A model generated the notes under the pieces. The model did not search any database and had not been told where the DNA came from. It saw only the letters and a list, made by a program, of their open reading frames with translations. A program made the translations under genes and the position numbers. 64,000 nt of DNA from Tubiluchus corallicola (taxonomy: Eukaryota > Priapulida > Priapulimorpha > Priapulimorphida > Tubiluchidae): NCBI GenBank assembly GCA_030141605.1, contig JAQGDQ010000026.1, positions 870,001 through 934,000 of the forward strand. The letters are read 5' to 3'. Shown one piece after another: positions 17,301 to 29,900 of this stretch; the first letter of the stretch is position 1, and each line of letters opens with the position of its first letter.

Positions 17301-20300
17301 AACAACGAAGACGACGTATTGTAAAAACAACAGCAGAAACTGAAAAAGATTATTCACACTTACCGAGATGTGTTTGTACATCACTAACATCAACTGTCGT
17401 GGCTTTCCTGTGTTTAGCTAACAGACATGCAGAACTAAACACATCTTCAATGAAATCATCTGCTATCTGCATTAACATCTAAATAAAATACACAAGTCAA
17501 AATTACATCTAAAAAGATAAATGAATCACTTTTTATATTTTACCTAAATTCATGCAAATAATCAAGTTAAGTAATCTTTCTGTTAAAACAAATAGCAAAA
17601 GATACCAGAAAATGAAAATCAATTGGAGGCTGCATATCAATTAATAGTAATTCAAAGATTTAGCTATGTTTTGCAAGAAGAAAGGAATGCTTCAACTTAC
17701 ATCAAGTTACGTGCTTTATGATTTGTCATAACACAATGCGTTATCTAGGTTGCAAAATTATCGTACCTAGCATGCATTCAGTTCTAGTTAAATGAATCCC
17801 AATTCAAAAAAGGTGTTATAATTTTTTGGACTTTAATTTGCCAGCAATGCAAAATAAAGGAAATGGAACATATGTAACTATGTGTAGTAAATAATTTAAA
17901 GAACTAGAAATGGTAGGAAAAATTTGGTGTTGTAATCAACACAAATTTCTATTCCAAGCAAAGTTCAACAACCATTTTTACAAACACAGAAATGGAAGAA
18001 AACTGATTCAACTTGAAATGTTCGATTGATCATGCCATGGAACTTCAACATTATTTTAAGATTTTATTGATACAAAATGGTGCTGCCATCTGTTAACTAT
18101 ATTTTTAATGAACAGTAATTGCTCGACTCCATACGATGCAGTCTGAAACAAGCTGCAGTCCAGCAGTCTAGGGCCCCACAAGATTGGGAAGGTCTGAAGC
18201 TTTAGTAACACTCGCTTTTTTCACTTCGGTTGTGTTGAAATATGTGTTACTGAGAAACAAAAGATAACTATTCTAGTTTATTTAAAAAATTTGCAATAAG
18301 TTTACTTCGGGTTATGTAAATGCCATTAAAACATACCATTTGTAAAAAATATCAAAACAGGTTAGTGGGAGTTAGAGAGTGGCTGCGTCTGAGAAAGGCC
18401 CAAAGGTCATCATCCGGCCCCGGATACATTCTACATTTTATTTTAATTGACTCTTTCACAACAATTAAGCCGAAATTTGTTAATCAATCAAAAATTTTGA
18501 TAACAGATGGTCAGAACCATATTATTACATAAAAAACACTGTAAAAGATCTGGAAAACAGTAAATAGTAAATGTAAACAGTGACATCTTACTTCTTCTAC
18601 ATCTTCATCTAACTGTTCATTAGGATCAATTTCTTTAACCAAATCTTGTATTCTTCGTTTATTTAACACCTGAAAATAGAAGACTTGAGTTAAGAATAAA
18701 AAGACTTATTGAATACACTGTTACCCTAAAATGAAAAGCAAAATTGAGAAAAATTAATTTAATTTAGAAAACAACTACTTCGTCAACTTTGTAAACACTA
18801 ATAAGCAGCACAGATCATATCAGGAAGGTATAAGAAAAACTTGCATGAAAATTTAAATTTTCGTATTTTCGCATTATGGTAACAAAACATAACTCGCTTT
18901 GTTTAATTTCTAATACATTTTTACCTGTGAATTGTCCATTGGAGGCAGTGCATTAACAGATGGCATTGATATCATAGACTGAAGGCCCTGTTTTCCTAAT
19001 GGCTGCTGCATAACTGCACCTGTTTTTACAGCACTTATGGCCGGCCTAACTGCATCACTGGTAGTCAACAAATTAGGCCTCACTGACATGGACGTCATGG
19101 GGACAACTGCAGGCCTAGGAGAAGCAGTTGCAAGTGAAACAATAGTAGGCCTTGGTGTAGCTGTTGCCAGTGAAGAAAACGGCTGTGTTGTCACAGTACT
19201 GTGATATGCACTGGTTTCTGCGCCACTTTCTGGCTGCAACCCAATATTATATCCAGCAGCAGCCGGCATGTACGGTCGTGCTGACGGTTGACTGGACGGC
19301 ATTACTGGTATCAAAGGAGGTGGCGGTTGACTCTGAGTCACCACAGGAATTAATGGGGGTGGGCCCGGACTTTGAGATTCCGATGTTGACACAACGTTTG
19401 ATAGTAAAGGTCTTTGCAGCCCAATGAGCTGCTGTTGATTCTGTTGTATCGGTTGCTGTGTTTGTTGCTGTTGTGCCTGAAATATAAAAAATAATAATCA
19501 ACATTGCATAGATGAGCAGTAAGTACTAATCACAAAGTTAAATGACAAGAGTGTGCAAAAAGAGATTGCTAGCCTGCATGTCAAGTATTAGCCCTTTGCA
19601 CTGAAGGGCTAATAATAGAACATATTTGCTTAATAACAGAATGCTGTTTATATCTATGAACATGACGCCATCGTTTGCTTCACAGCAGACTTTTTTTAAT
19701 ATCAAAAAATAGTACCCATTGCTGCCACACAATGTACACAAAGCTAGAAATCTCTTTCTTCACACACATGGCATTTAAATCTGTACAAAAAATCATTTGA
19801 AAAAAGAAATTATAAAAAAATATATACCTAGACATAAAAGTGATAAAACAATTAAGTAGAGTTGCCCAGGTTTCTTAACAAATGTGTTAGTAAATAATCA
19901 ATTCTAATTATAAACATCTGTCTTGCAAACCTGTGATAAGGACAGATTTTATCCACTGTATGCACCATTGATATGACTGAATGTCATTAATTACTAAAGT
20001 TTTCTCTGATTAAACTTACCTAAATATTCGGCCTAAAATGCCGTTTAATGAAAACTGAATAAAGAATCTTTCGTGTAACACTTTAAATGAGAAGAAAAGG
20101 GAGTTTGGTAACATTTTCAAAAAATCTTCCATAGAAATTGTATTATCCTGCATTATGCTCACCTGCTTGAAAACAACTGTCAGGGAAAAAGAAATATCTA
20201 AATAATTTAAAACATTGGTAAAACGTCATTGACTCACTATCCCAAATTGCAGCAAAAGACGTCACTAAGTCGCCAAAACACATATTACTAATCTTATTGA

Positions 20301-21462
20301 CAAAATAAATTTATACTTTTGCTTAGTTACCGAAGTGTGCATTATGAATAATTTTTTTGAACTTAACGCAATGTTATTTTAGACCTGCCTCAATTGACTT
20401 ACGGTAAAATAGCTGCAGCTAGCACTACTGCCGATACACATCCTGTATGCAATAAAACAGCATGTAGGTGACACAAAATTTACAGGTGAATTTTTTTGAG
20501 TTTATGTAAGAATAGTGTTTTCTTATGTTTGAATTACTCCTACCTGTGATGCAAGCAGCTTGGTCTTAAACTGGCTAAGTTTTTCATACTGTGCTAATTT
20601 GGTTGCATCGTATGGGCCTGGGCCAAGCATCTGAAATAACATAAATAAATTTATAAGTTGCTTAAAGCTTCATTATAATATATACCTACACACACGCACG
20701 CACGCACGCACACACACTATATATATATATATCAGGGCTTCCATAATTATTCAAAATAATATAAATAATTTGTTATTTTCTTATCAAATGAAAGTTTTGT
20801 TTTATATATATATATATAAAACAAATAATATATATAATATATTATATGATATATAATAATATATATAAAACAAAACTTTCATTTGATAAGAAAATAACAA
20901 ATTATTTATATTATTTTGAATAATTATGGAAGCCCTGATTGGGATAAAGTGAGCCAGCAGAACTACGGTTTTCGGTCTAATTCTGATACTTTTGACTCTG
21001 ATATTTTTGTGGAATAACTTTTTTTAATATGCACCTAATTTGTTAGAGGTTTTGAGTGCATTAAAATTATAGGTAGGTCAATTATCTGCTCACATCAAGG
21101 AAAAACCAGTTAAAGGATTAAAAACTGTTTGCCAGCATAATAAAATGTGCAACAAAATCGTTCGCAAGAATGGATACGGTGTTAAAAGATTACCTGTTTT
21201 GCTACAATTCTGTTTAGCTTGCTAACAGCAGCAATGATTAACATAGTTCATTTACTGTCTTTAGCATTACATTAGACAAAAGCTGAATCGAATCATTTTT
21301 TAGCTCATTGAAAAACCAAATGACAGTCAACGAAATAACTAACTATCATCTTACATTAAGCTGAGCATCTATGCTTTGTATGGCACTGGTAATACTAACA
21401 GGCTGCCTTTGCATGGCAGGGCTCCCGCCAGGTGCTGTTGCAGTAGACTGCTGAAAGTTCAT
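14317..21462 (-). CDS. TAF12: Transcription initiation factor TFIID subunit 12 (TAF12), six coding exons, long N-terminal region
   Basis: TAF12 is a histone-fold subunit of TFIID and SAGA that pairs with TAF4 (ADA1 in SAGA). Exons in transcript order: 21462-21355, 20630-20544, 19476-18925, 18669-18592, 17478-17364, 14444-14317. Phases are consistent and give about 355 residues. The last three exons are diagnostic: VLNKRRIQDLVKEID and DPNEQLDEDVEE, then MLMQIADDFIEDVFSSACLLA and AKHRKATTVDVSDVQTHL (H2B-like fold), then RRWNMWIPGFGG and a basic tail ending KKTMKKY. The large exon encodes a Gln/Pro/Ser/Thr-rich region with a polyQ-like start and two tandem motifs (PPPLIPV twice; SLATATPRP / SLATASPRP). 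The human protein has about 160 residues, so roughly 190 residues here are an N-terminal extension. The ATG at 21462 is the first in frame after a possible acceptor at 21515/21514, which suggests a short spliced 5' UTR. Confidence 0.95.
14721..14892. mobile_element. TA-flanked pogo/Tigger-type MITE (172 bp) in the last TAF12 intron
   Basis: The element starts CAGTCAAAATTCGTTATAACG-like and ends GAAGTGACTG, with TA on both sides (14719-14720, 14893-14894). Inner copies of TTCGTTATAACG, CTCGTTATAATG and CTCGTTTAATGCC match the TCGTTATAACG signature of pogo/Tigger ends. It is non-coding. Confidence 0.65.
15181..15868. repeat. CACC/CACACC-rich minisatellite block, copy 1
   Basis: A strongly strand-asymmetric block of CCACACC, CCATACCA and CTGCACCACA units about 650 bases long starts with TAGCCAAACCCCACAAAAAG. 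The same lead-in and repeat recur at 16825-17133. Long open frames across it on both strands (His/Thr/Pro-rich plus, Val/Trp/Cys-rich minus) come from the repeat and have no gene support. The block lies in the last intron of TAF12. Confidence 0.92.
16203..16210. promoter_or_regulatory. Palindromic CRE-type motif TGACGTCA
   Basis: A perfect 8-bp CREB/ATF consensus lies in the spacer between the two CACC-rich blocks of the TAF12 intron. An 8-bp motif occurs by chance about once per 65 kb, so function is unproven. Confidence 0.25.
16316..16765. other. GC-rich island (~450 bp) inside the last TAF12 intron
   Basis: This segment is clearly more GC-rich than everything around it, with many CG dinucleotides and runs such as GGGCGCCGC, CGGGAAAACGCCCG and GGGGCGCCC. 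It has no convincing exon: open frames in several phases are short and lack family similarity. It sits between the two CACC-rich direct repeats. It could be part of an inserted element or a regulatory island. Confidence 0.6.
16825..17133. repeat. CACC/CACACC-rich minisatellite block, copy 2
   Basis: This is a shorter copy of the block at 15181, in the same orientation, with the same TAGCCAAACCCCACAAAAAG lead-in and nearly identical first 120 bases. It ends at CACACTGCACGTATGC. Both copies are followed within a few hundred bases by AGCACCA/ATGATGGTGGCAA-like sequence. Confidence 0.92.
20687..20731. repeat. Compound microsatellite (CA/CG)n-(TA)n
   Basis: A run of CACACG/CACGCA units is followed directly by alternating TA. 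It adjoins the left arm of the foldback element at 20731. Confidence 0.9.
20731..20939. mobile_element. Foldback / MITE-like element, ~209 bp almost perfect inverted repeat
   Basis: The left arm starts ATCAGGGCTTCCATAATTAT and runs about 80 bases to TTTTATATATATAT. The right arm (about 20855-20939) is its exact reverse complement as far as I can trace, ending ATAATTATGGAAGCCCTGAT. The short loop is TA-rich. The ends (CAGGG...CCCTG) resemble hAT-type termini, but no 8-bp target duplication is evident. It lies in TAF12 intron 1. Confidence 0.9.
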
Positions 21463-22399
21463 GGTATTCCTTTTAAAATGTAGAGTTGGTCACTTGGTAA
21501 CCATTATCCAATCACTGCAAAATCAAATAATGGTTCAGATATAGCTAAAACATTTGATAGTTATGAAGAATGTCACTTTTAATGACACTTACTTTAAATA
21601 GCTTACCTTTAGTAAAACTTATCGACTAAGTGAATCAACACATAAATAACTTTAAAATGAGTGTGAGAGTACATGAATCAGTGAACAAGTAAAAGAAATG
21701 AATTAACATTTGAAATGATGTGGATCGGCAAAATGACTTAATATCCAAGTAGGAGAAGTTGTTCCAAGGGTTGATCAGCCTCAAGCCAAATTAGTTCACT
21801 CTCAAGTTTCTTGCAGATTATTTCTTCTAGGGCTTCAAATGATGGCCTCAAATATAGGTTTGCAGCATGTCTGATTGTTTCTGCCTCTACAGCGGGGTAG
21901 GAATACCAAAGCTAGGAAGTTACTCCTCATCTGAAAGTTCACACAGATCATACACATGTTAAATGTATTTTTAATGTATTTAAATGTAGTTTGTAATCTT
22001 TGAAAATTTTCGATCACTATCATATCCTTTACATACAAGGGATCCTATACAGTACTCAAGACATAGCCATATCAATGCTTTATAAAAGCAGCAAAAATGT
22101 ATCTGTATCTGAGAAACTAAAGGTTCTCTTGGTGAAACAAAACACATTTTTGGTTTAGCTGCTATGTACCGTATCACATAAATATACCATACTAATAGTG
22201 CTCAACGCAGTACCTTACTGGTCTGTTTATTCGTTACCTGTTTGGCTTCTGTTAACTACTTAATTAGTGCATAATAGGCTCCTACTATACAAACTGGTTG
22301 TATGTTTGTAAATATACCACTGATGATGACAGCAGCAGCTAGTTGAAACGTTTGGCATGATTTTAACTTTTAATTTTTTAATGTAAAAGTTTTTAAATA

Positions 22400-23060
22400 A
22401 GTTGTGTTGTTTTTAACTACAGAATCGTTCCAGTTTGTTAAAATTAGGTCATAAATCATATTATCCCAGTCTGCATAATCATAATTCTTTCTTTATCGTT
22501 AGGTATAAGATATTTACACTTTGATATTTTTTATTTGCTTTTTCATTTGTGCTTATGAAAAAATTCTGTTTTTAAAAATAGAGCAGGTGAGTTAGTGAAT
22601 AATTCGTCTTCCGCTACTCCTACACACATATTAGTGAAACTTCTACTTCTATAATATTATAACGTGAAACGAATGTTGAGGAAATAAAATTGATTTCTAA
22701 TGCATTTATGAGCGGATTTCACTCTTGTAGGGCCTTGCCACATAAATGAGATTGCCAAGTGATCAGTAGTTAGCATAGGTTCTATGACAGCAATATTAAT
22801 TATACACAAATGCCTCATTACAAACTGTTCAAGCCCCTGCTGAACAACTATTTCTAAAAAGGCACTATATAAGTTCGGGCCCTTTCGACAAGTAGGCCTA
22901 CAAGACTCACCCCATATCAACTCAGGTAAATTAAAATCCCCAATAAGAACTGTGGGAAAATTTACATTTAGTAGTAGTAAATCTCCAGTAGTTATAATAT
23001 AACTTTTGAGACAAATAGTTCTTCGACTGTAACTGTGACAAATTGCACATACAATAGATT
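22400..23060 (-). mobile_element. CR1-like LINE endonuclease-domain fragment
   Basis: Read on the minus strand, about 22960-22660 gives VLIGDFNLPELIWGE, then a YSAFLEIVVQQGLEQFV block and LTTDHLAISF. These are typical of the C-terminal half of an AP endonuclease in a non-LTR element. Further down, ADWDNMIYDLI (near 22450-22490) matches the region after the endonuclease. Frame breaks show it is dead. Confidence 0.8.
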
Positions 23061-23179
23061 GTCATCAACACCTAGGTGACTCCACTGGCAAGTGTAAGTT
23101 GTTAAATACTCTATACTCTTGTTAAATACATTTGTTAAATACTCTATACAATTAGGCGATTAACTAAATAAATATTAAT

Positions 23180-23330
23180 GTCGTACAAATAGGGGTGGTT
23201 GCTAGATGACCTCTTGGTTTTTCGCCACCTCGTCTTAATGTAGAGTTTATCATCTTAAACTAAAGAAACATTGAATGAATGTTATTATACGTGTAAATTT
23301 AAATGAGACGAATAAATTTAATCTAATCTA
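23180..23330 (+). mobile_element. Possible LINE 3' tail
   Basis: The sequence ends GACGAATAAATTTAATCTAATCTAAATT. The AATAAA(T)TCTAATCTAATCT-like tail is common at the 3' ends of CR1/RTE-type LINEs. The call rests only on this tail, so it is tentative. Confidence 0.35.
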
Positions 23331-23951
23331 AATTAAATACAATCCTAATCCTAATGTAATTACCAGAATCATGAATCAATTTCAAATTAATCAATTCCCA
23401 ATGCACTACAAAAGTAACATAACACTCAGTGAACTTTCCACGATCAAAAATTTACACGGTTACAGGAAACATTTTGCAAGCAATACCGAACGTCTTCGTT
23501 TCTCCGAGGAAAACGATTTGTATCCATAACAACGGACACTTGATCCCTGCACAACCCTTGTAATTTCTGTGTTATGTTTTCGTAAGTAAAACTTCAGTTT
23601 ACAAAAAGCTGTTCAGATACTTCTTGCAAAATTTTTAAGTTATCCGTGTCACAGTATTTACGATGATATTATGTAGTGCTATAGTTACGCGAATGCATTC
23701 AGGACCATAGACAGGAAGTAGGTATTATTTTAAACTATTAATTCAATTAAACTTATTGATATTGATAATTATTAAGATTGAAATAACGCACAGAAGAAAT
23801 CTATAACAGACATAAATTCGAGAAATAAGAATAATATTTCTGACCCATACACATTAGATCAATAGTATTATTCTAGAATTTATTTAAGTACTTGCACTAA
23901 CTTGCTACTAATTATTTTACAAGCTTATATAAGTTTATTTTGTTGTAGCAC

Positions 23952-26900
23952 ATGTTTGTCATGAGCTCGCCATTATCTAATCTAAAAAAGCCCACTAAAT
24001 CACCATTGAAGCAGCCATCCAGTGAGGGAGAAAAATCCAAAAGGTACTAAATATTTTTCCTCTCCTTTTATATATCGTCTACGTACTGCAGTCTTATTCT
24101 GATAACGCCCTTAAGACAATTTTACTTTTATAGTATTGAAAGTTTCTGACATTGCAGTTATCAGATTCTGATTTTCAAATGATCAAATTTATAATATTAT
24201 TGTGGGCATGTTTATAATTATAGGCAAAAAGGGTCTCCATCTCAAAATCCAAGTTCTACTGTTGGTAAGTTATTATGCAGAATTAAGTAATTAGTTGGTA
24301 TTTAGCAAAAATCGTTAACTTTTTATACTTGATGAATGTACAGGTATACCTCTTGTAGCGATTAAATGAAAATTGCAAAAACTATAGAACTGGCAAAAAG
24401 TTAAAGCAGCTTGCAAGGTTATAATTGCATTATTTTTACTTTGCTACCAATCATCACAATAAATCACTCTTTATCAAACTTTTATTATTTTTGTCGAAGA
24501 CCGTAAAGCTGTTGGAGGAGCAAAGTCTCCAGTTGTGAAACAGTCACCAAAAGAAAAACAAGAAGCTCGCCGAGCAACTTCTCGTCATGGTATGTGATGT
24601 TCCCATCTGATCACTATTATATATACTACCTAGTTATATGTATGTTCTAATTATGAAGAAAATTACTCACTGAATTCACATTAATTTTAATATATTTTTT
24701 AAATAAAATAACAAGCAACAACATGGTAAACAAATTCCGTTTAGCCTCATATTGTATAATAGTTATAATTAAAATTGTTGATTAATTCTTCTAAATCACA
24801 TGGGTGCTTTCTATATAGGTGTTTCATATAAAGGCACTCATATTTTATTTCTTAGGTGCTCCACCAACAGACTTTGAGCTCATGTCGTCAATGATGGAAA
24901 AAATTTCAGTTCTAGAAGGACATGTGCATGCTTTAAAGAAACAACTGCTCGAAAAGGTTTGAGCAAACTGCAAACTCTTTTTCATTAATATATCACTCTT
25001 TCATTGGTCCCGTCTTCATTAGCACATTATTGTATGGCTGGGAGGTGACTATGGGGGTCAAAATACTATAATCACTAAAGAATTTATTCAAGAAAAAAGA
25101 GAATGTAGTTGAGTGTTAGCTTAAAGTTTCTCCAGCAAATTGTAGCTATTCCTATTCAGAAATGCAATTAACATCTATACAAAATGTACCATGTGCCATA
25201 TCCAGGCCATTCAAAAACTGCACAAATGTGAACAGCTAAATGTAAAAAACATTAAAATTCAATACATACAAAACTGCCAGTGCATCTGGATTTGTGTAGG
25301 CAGTCTGGATGAATCAGAATATATCTGGATAAGTTTAAACAAGTCTGGATGAGTTACCATTTTGCAGTCCCTGTTACTGGACATTCAAGGAAGGGTTAAT
25401 TGGGAGAAAATTGGATGTATGTGGATTAATTAGGACATGACCTTTATATAGTCTCAGAGTAACATTAACAATTTTATGTTTCACGCAATCTATCAAAATT
25501 TTAAGACTTAGTTTCGTAAAAAATTGTGAAGGATCGTTTATAAAAAAATATGTGTGGTATTTTGAGAGTTTTTATGTTATAACCTTCAGCTTATCATTAA
25601 GTGGAAGGTTGATAACTTTTATACACAAAGTTAAAGGAACATGATTACAAGCCATTACATCACCTAATTTTTTTTAAAACTGTTGTTTGATTAATTTTCT
25701 CTTTTCCTCTTGCTTTTAGTCCCAACATCTTACTTATTTAATTATGTAATAATTACTTACATTCTTAATTACGTATTTACAACTCTTATTTAACAACATA
25801 GATTTAGACTTAAGCCTGCTGAAGGGTTTACTGTGTTATTACAGGATAAAAGGATAGTACAACTGCAAGAAACAGTGACATCACACAACCTGGTTAGAGG
25901 TGAAGTGGTTCATGTTTGCTTATTTCTTTGTTACAGTATTTGCATTTTTCGAGATTAAAAGGACAATAAAATTTGTTGTTGCGTAGTCATAGTGAATAAC
26001 TAGATAGCTAGTAAGCACACCCCTTTATGAGAATTATTTTAACCACATATCACATCATCTTATATTACATGTTTTCTTTAGTAGTTAGTTGTGTTTACAC
26101 AGTGCAGTATATAAAGTGTATTGTGCACAGTGCAGTATGCTTAACTAGGCCTATCCTTGTGGTGCAAAATAAGTTTGGTACCGTAAACCTCGATTTTGCT
26201 AACAGCAATATATGCAGCATAGAATAACACACAACAAATTTACTTGGAAAAAAAATTGTTTAGATAACAGAGTGTCAGCCTATACTGAGATGTTAGAAGA
26301 AAAGTGCAACCGGCTGCAAGATCAGGTTGATGCCATGGAAGAATTTCTTAATGACTATGGTATGGTGTGGGTTGGGGCATCAGCGTCATCATCAGTTGAT
26401 GATCGATATGATATTCTACCTGAGCCAGAAACCGAGGCTCACAAGCCAAGTCATTCAAAACAGAAATCATGGCAACCAGGTAAATTAAATTTGGTTAGTA
26501 TATATGGTAGAGTTTGTTAGTTGTGCTGATCTTGTAAATAATTATAAGCCTAACTTTATTTTGAGTTATATTATTTATCTATAGTTTTATTTTAATCTTT
26601 AGTCAGTTGCACAAGCTTTTATTATAACCATATACATGTATGTATGGGCTTGAGTCTATTATTTTAAGTCTTGAGTATGCATGTCTATGCACAGTCTAGA
26701 GATCTAGGCACAAAATGTGGTGTGTGATTGCCTGGTTAAAGATTATAGCAAACTCTGCTTTGGAGTGTCTATTTCCTGTCTGAAGTTCAGGAACTAATAC
26801 TGATTTATCGAAGATGTTGAAAATACATGTTCAACTTTACAAGTTATAAACTTATTTACCAAAAAAACTTTTTGTGTATTTTGCTAAATTTTGAAGTATG

Positions 26901-29900
26901 TCAAAATCGAGTACACTTTGTGCATGTACTATATACATATTATTATTTTTTTGAATATTTATATAGTCACGCTTTCCTTATTTTTTTAGATTCCTCTGTA
27001 GTGTCACCGAAGTTTGAAATTGATTTTGATTTATTGTTGTACAATATACGCTCACTCAATATATTAGCCGGTGAAGGAACATCGCACATAGAACACACTA
27101 AAGAAGGTGCTCGTCTGAAAGTAAGCTTAAAAATGACTTACAGTAATTACAGCTGGACAACTGACACTAGGGCTTGAAATATTTAATTGGTCTCTAGTGC
27201 AATGTACTCTTTCCAAATGTCTTGTACCCATAAATTACACATATTATGTGTGACTTTAGTTCGACATCTAAGTTTGGATTTTTACTATGAAGAGAATGCC
27301 TGCTGAGACCCGACCAAAATCTTTCTATTTGTCAGTTTTTCTTACTGGGATTTTGAGGTATTGGCATGCTAAGAAAATGTTACTCAATGTATAGTTGAAA
27401 GTCCAAGTTTTCTATTATTTCTTTTGAGTACTATGGTTTGAGATGTTTCTGATTCAACTTAATTGACTGTTACTGTTGGAAATGCTTTAAGTGTAGGCCT
27501 ACAATATTGCTTCATTCTTATATGTATACTAGTAACAATATTAAATTTTATGATATATATATAGCATATAACATTTAAAAGCAAGAAACCAAGGCATAAA
27601 TTGGCATAAACATTTTCTGATGTATTTCAGACACAAACTCCTGTATCAATAAAGCTATATGCTAATGGTATGATAATGTTTTCTGGACCTTTCCGACTAT
27701 ACACAGATCCAAGCACTCAGCAGTGCTTAGATGACATCATGGCCGGTTACTTTCCCTCTGAGTTGCAAAGTAGGTATCCCAATGGTGTACCACTTTTGGT
27801 AAGTCACACATTGTTTTATTTTTTTATTATGTATAAAGCTGAAAAATTTGTCTGTCTTTTACCAGTGTTTTCGATCTATAGGATAGATCTTGGTGATTTA
27901 AGCATCCAAACTAAACACAGAATAAAATACAAATCAAAAATGGCATAAAATACAGCAGATCATGAGTTTTCACTAGTGCCATATCAATGATATATGCCTA
28001 TCAAGGCAGTTAAGGTGTTCTACACTAAATCAATTTGTTGCAATACGCCTTTTTACAATTCCAACAATTGATGATAATCATGAATTAGTCAGAGGTTAAG
28101 TGAACCAAACAACGTATTTGCGTACACTTGACAACACCTCGCAGCCCCAGCTAATGTAATAGTAACAGCTAGCCAGAACCTTACCTATGCTAGTAAATCA
28201 CTTTACATCCCCACAGACTAATGCATAATTAAGTAAAGTCTATGTAAAACAACTAGAAAGTGGCGTTGCAACTGAAGTTACTGAACTGATGTGGCAGATG
28301 ACTTTGCTTTACCTATACCACCGTCACATGGTGGCTGTAGTTAAGGTGCGTTGCTGGGGTTCGCCTAACATTTGACCTACAGCAACTGCACATGCGCATA
28401 GCAAAGCTGTGAACAAGCTTATATGTCTGTAGTACTATTGGCTTGTATTATGATACTGTCACAGCTTTAACAGTTTAATTCACTAACATTTGTTTAATGA
28501 AAGGTAACTGATGAAAGATATACTGTTTACAAAGACTCGCGGTTAGATACGTTTCCTGGTCAAGGTCAAACTCTTGACGCTGTCTCACTACACTCATCTA
28601 AATCACTACAGTCGTCTAATTCGCTTCCCATACATCAGCTTGTTGAATCTTCAAACTCAGGTATGATAAGACATTGAACGTATTTTCAGTAGTTATTTCT
28701 TGTTTGACTTTTCAGATTTTTACAATCGGGTATTTTAATATGTTTTGCCATGTGAGGAAGTATGAACATGTTTGTACTGGAAGTGTTTCTTATAGATTCT
28801 TCGCTGACTGCTGAACAATTTTGTAAGAAGCTACCAGCGAATGTTATTAAAAGCGGAAAAGTAATCGACATCAGATTATCTGTAAAAGAAAGGCTGACTG
28901 GCAATGATACAGGCAAAGGACAAAACATTACTTTAGTAGAAACACCTGTAGTAAACGACATGAAAGTCAGGTAACTTGGATATGAACATACACACTGGGA
29001 GGTTTGGTGTTATAGATGGTCTTGCATTATGAGAAAATATTATTTGTTTTGCATAACAAGTACGTCAAGTACATATAGAATAGGACAGTTGCAGAACTGT
29101 GTGTGTTAAAACAAACTCTCAGGTAATATTTTAAATACTAAAATGGCACATTATTTGGAATAGTGTCACACTGCTTGAGTGTTAAGAATTACATTGCGCT
29201 CATTGGATTTCAGATTTTTTAATAAGTTTTTTCTATAAAAAGAATCGGAATACTAATTTTTTAACATTATAACATCAGCAAACATTTTAACAGTTGTCAT
29301 ACAATAGTTGAAATTTTAGTAGCATTTGTTTTAGCGGACACAACAAAATGGTTTATGGTTTGGAGTGACATAACATACATTACATACAGTCTGTATTCGA
29401 CTTTTAAGTTTTACCTCTATACATCTGTTTTACATTGTGTTGGAGTTAGAGCAGAAGCTGCAGACTTTGTAGCTCAAAATGTCAGTAATCTAATGGATGC
29501 ACCAAATTTTAAAAAACTAAATAACTGTGCATGTTTTCATGCCCTAAGTTTTGATTCAGTGTATGGTGATAAACGGTTGTACCAAATTTTAGATATGCTA
29601 ACAATATCACAAAGCAATATGAATCCAGTCCTTGTAGGATGCTGAATTGCTATAGCACTTTTGCAAGAAATAAAATTACTGGTAGTGAGAGCAATCACAA
29701 CTTTACAATATCGTTCTTTTACAGGTTGAAGTCTCCAAAAGGTAAGCGACCACCTAGCAGCAAAAAGATTACTACACTGCGAATAAAATCAGCAAGTGAT
29801 AACCAGATGTATGTATTAAAAATGAAGTACACCGATAGAATTTCTGATCTAAGGAATTATATTGATGCGCAAAGGTTAGTTACGTTATCGCAGCAGGTCT

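Larger units (their letters stand above)
21515..23500. other. Region between divergent TAF12 and UBXN11: LINE debris plus presumed promoters
   Basis: The two start codons are about 2.5 kb apart on opposite strands. Most of the interval is AT-rich with LINE remnants (22400-23060 minus; 23180-23330). The least repeat-like part is about 23340-23580, which may contain the UBXN11 first exon. No TATA box or other core promoter element could be assigned with confidence. Confidence 0.45.

Noticed and set aside
22657-22920. Minus-strand frame that could look like a small novel gene upstream of UBXN11
   Set aside because: Its sequence (GDFNLPEL upstream, YSAFLEIVVQQGLEQFV) is that of a LINE endonuclease, with frame breaks.
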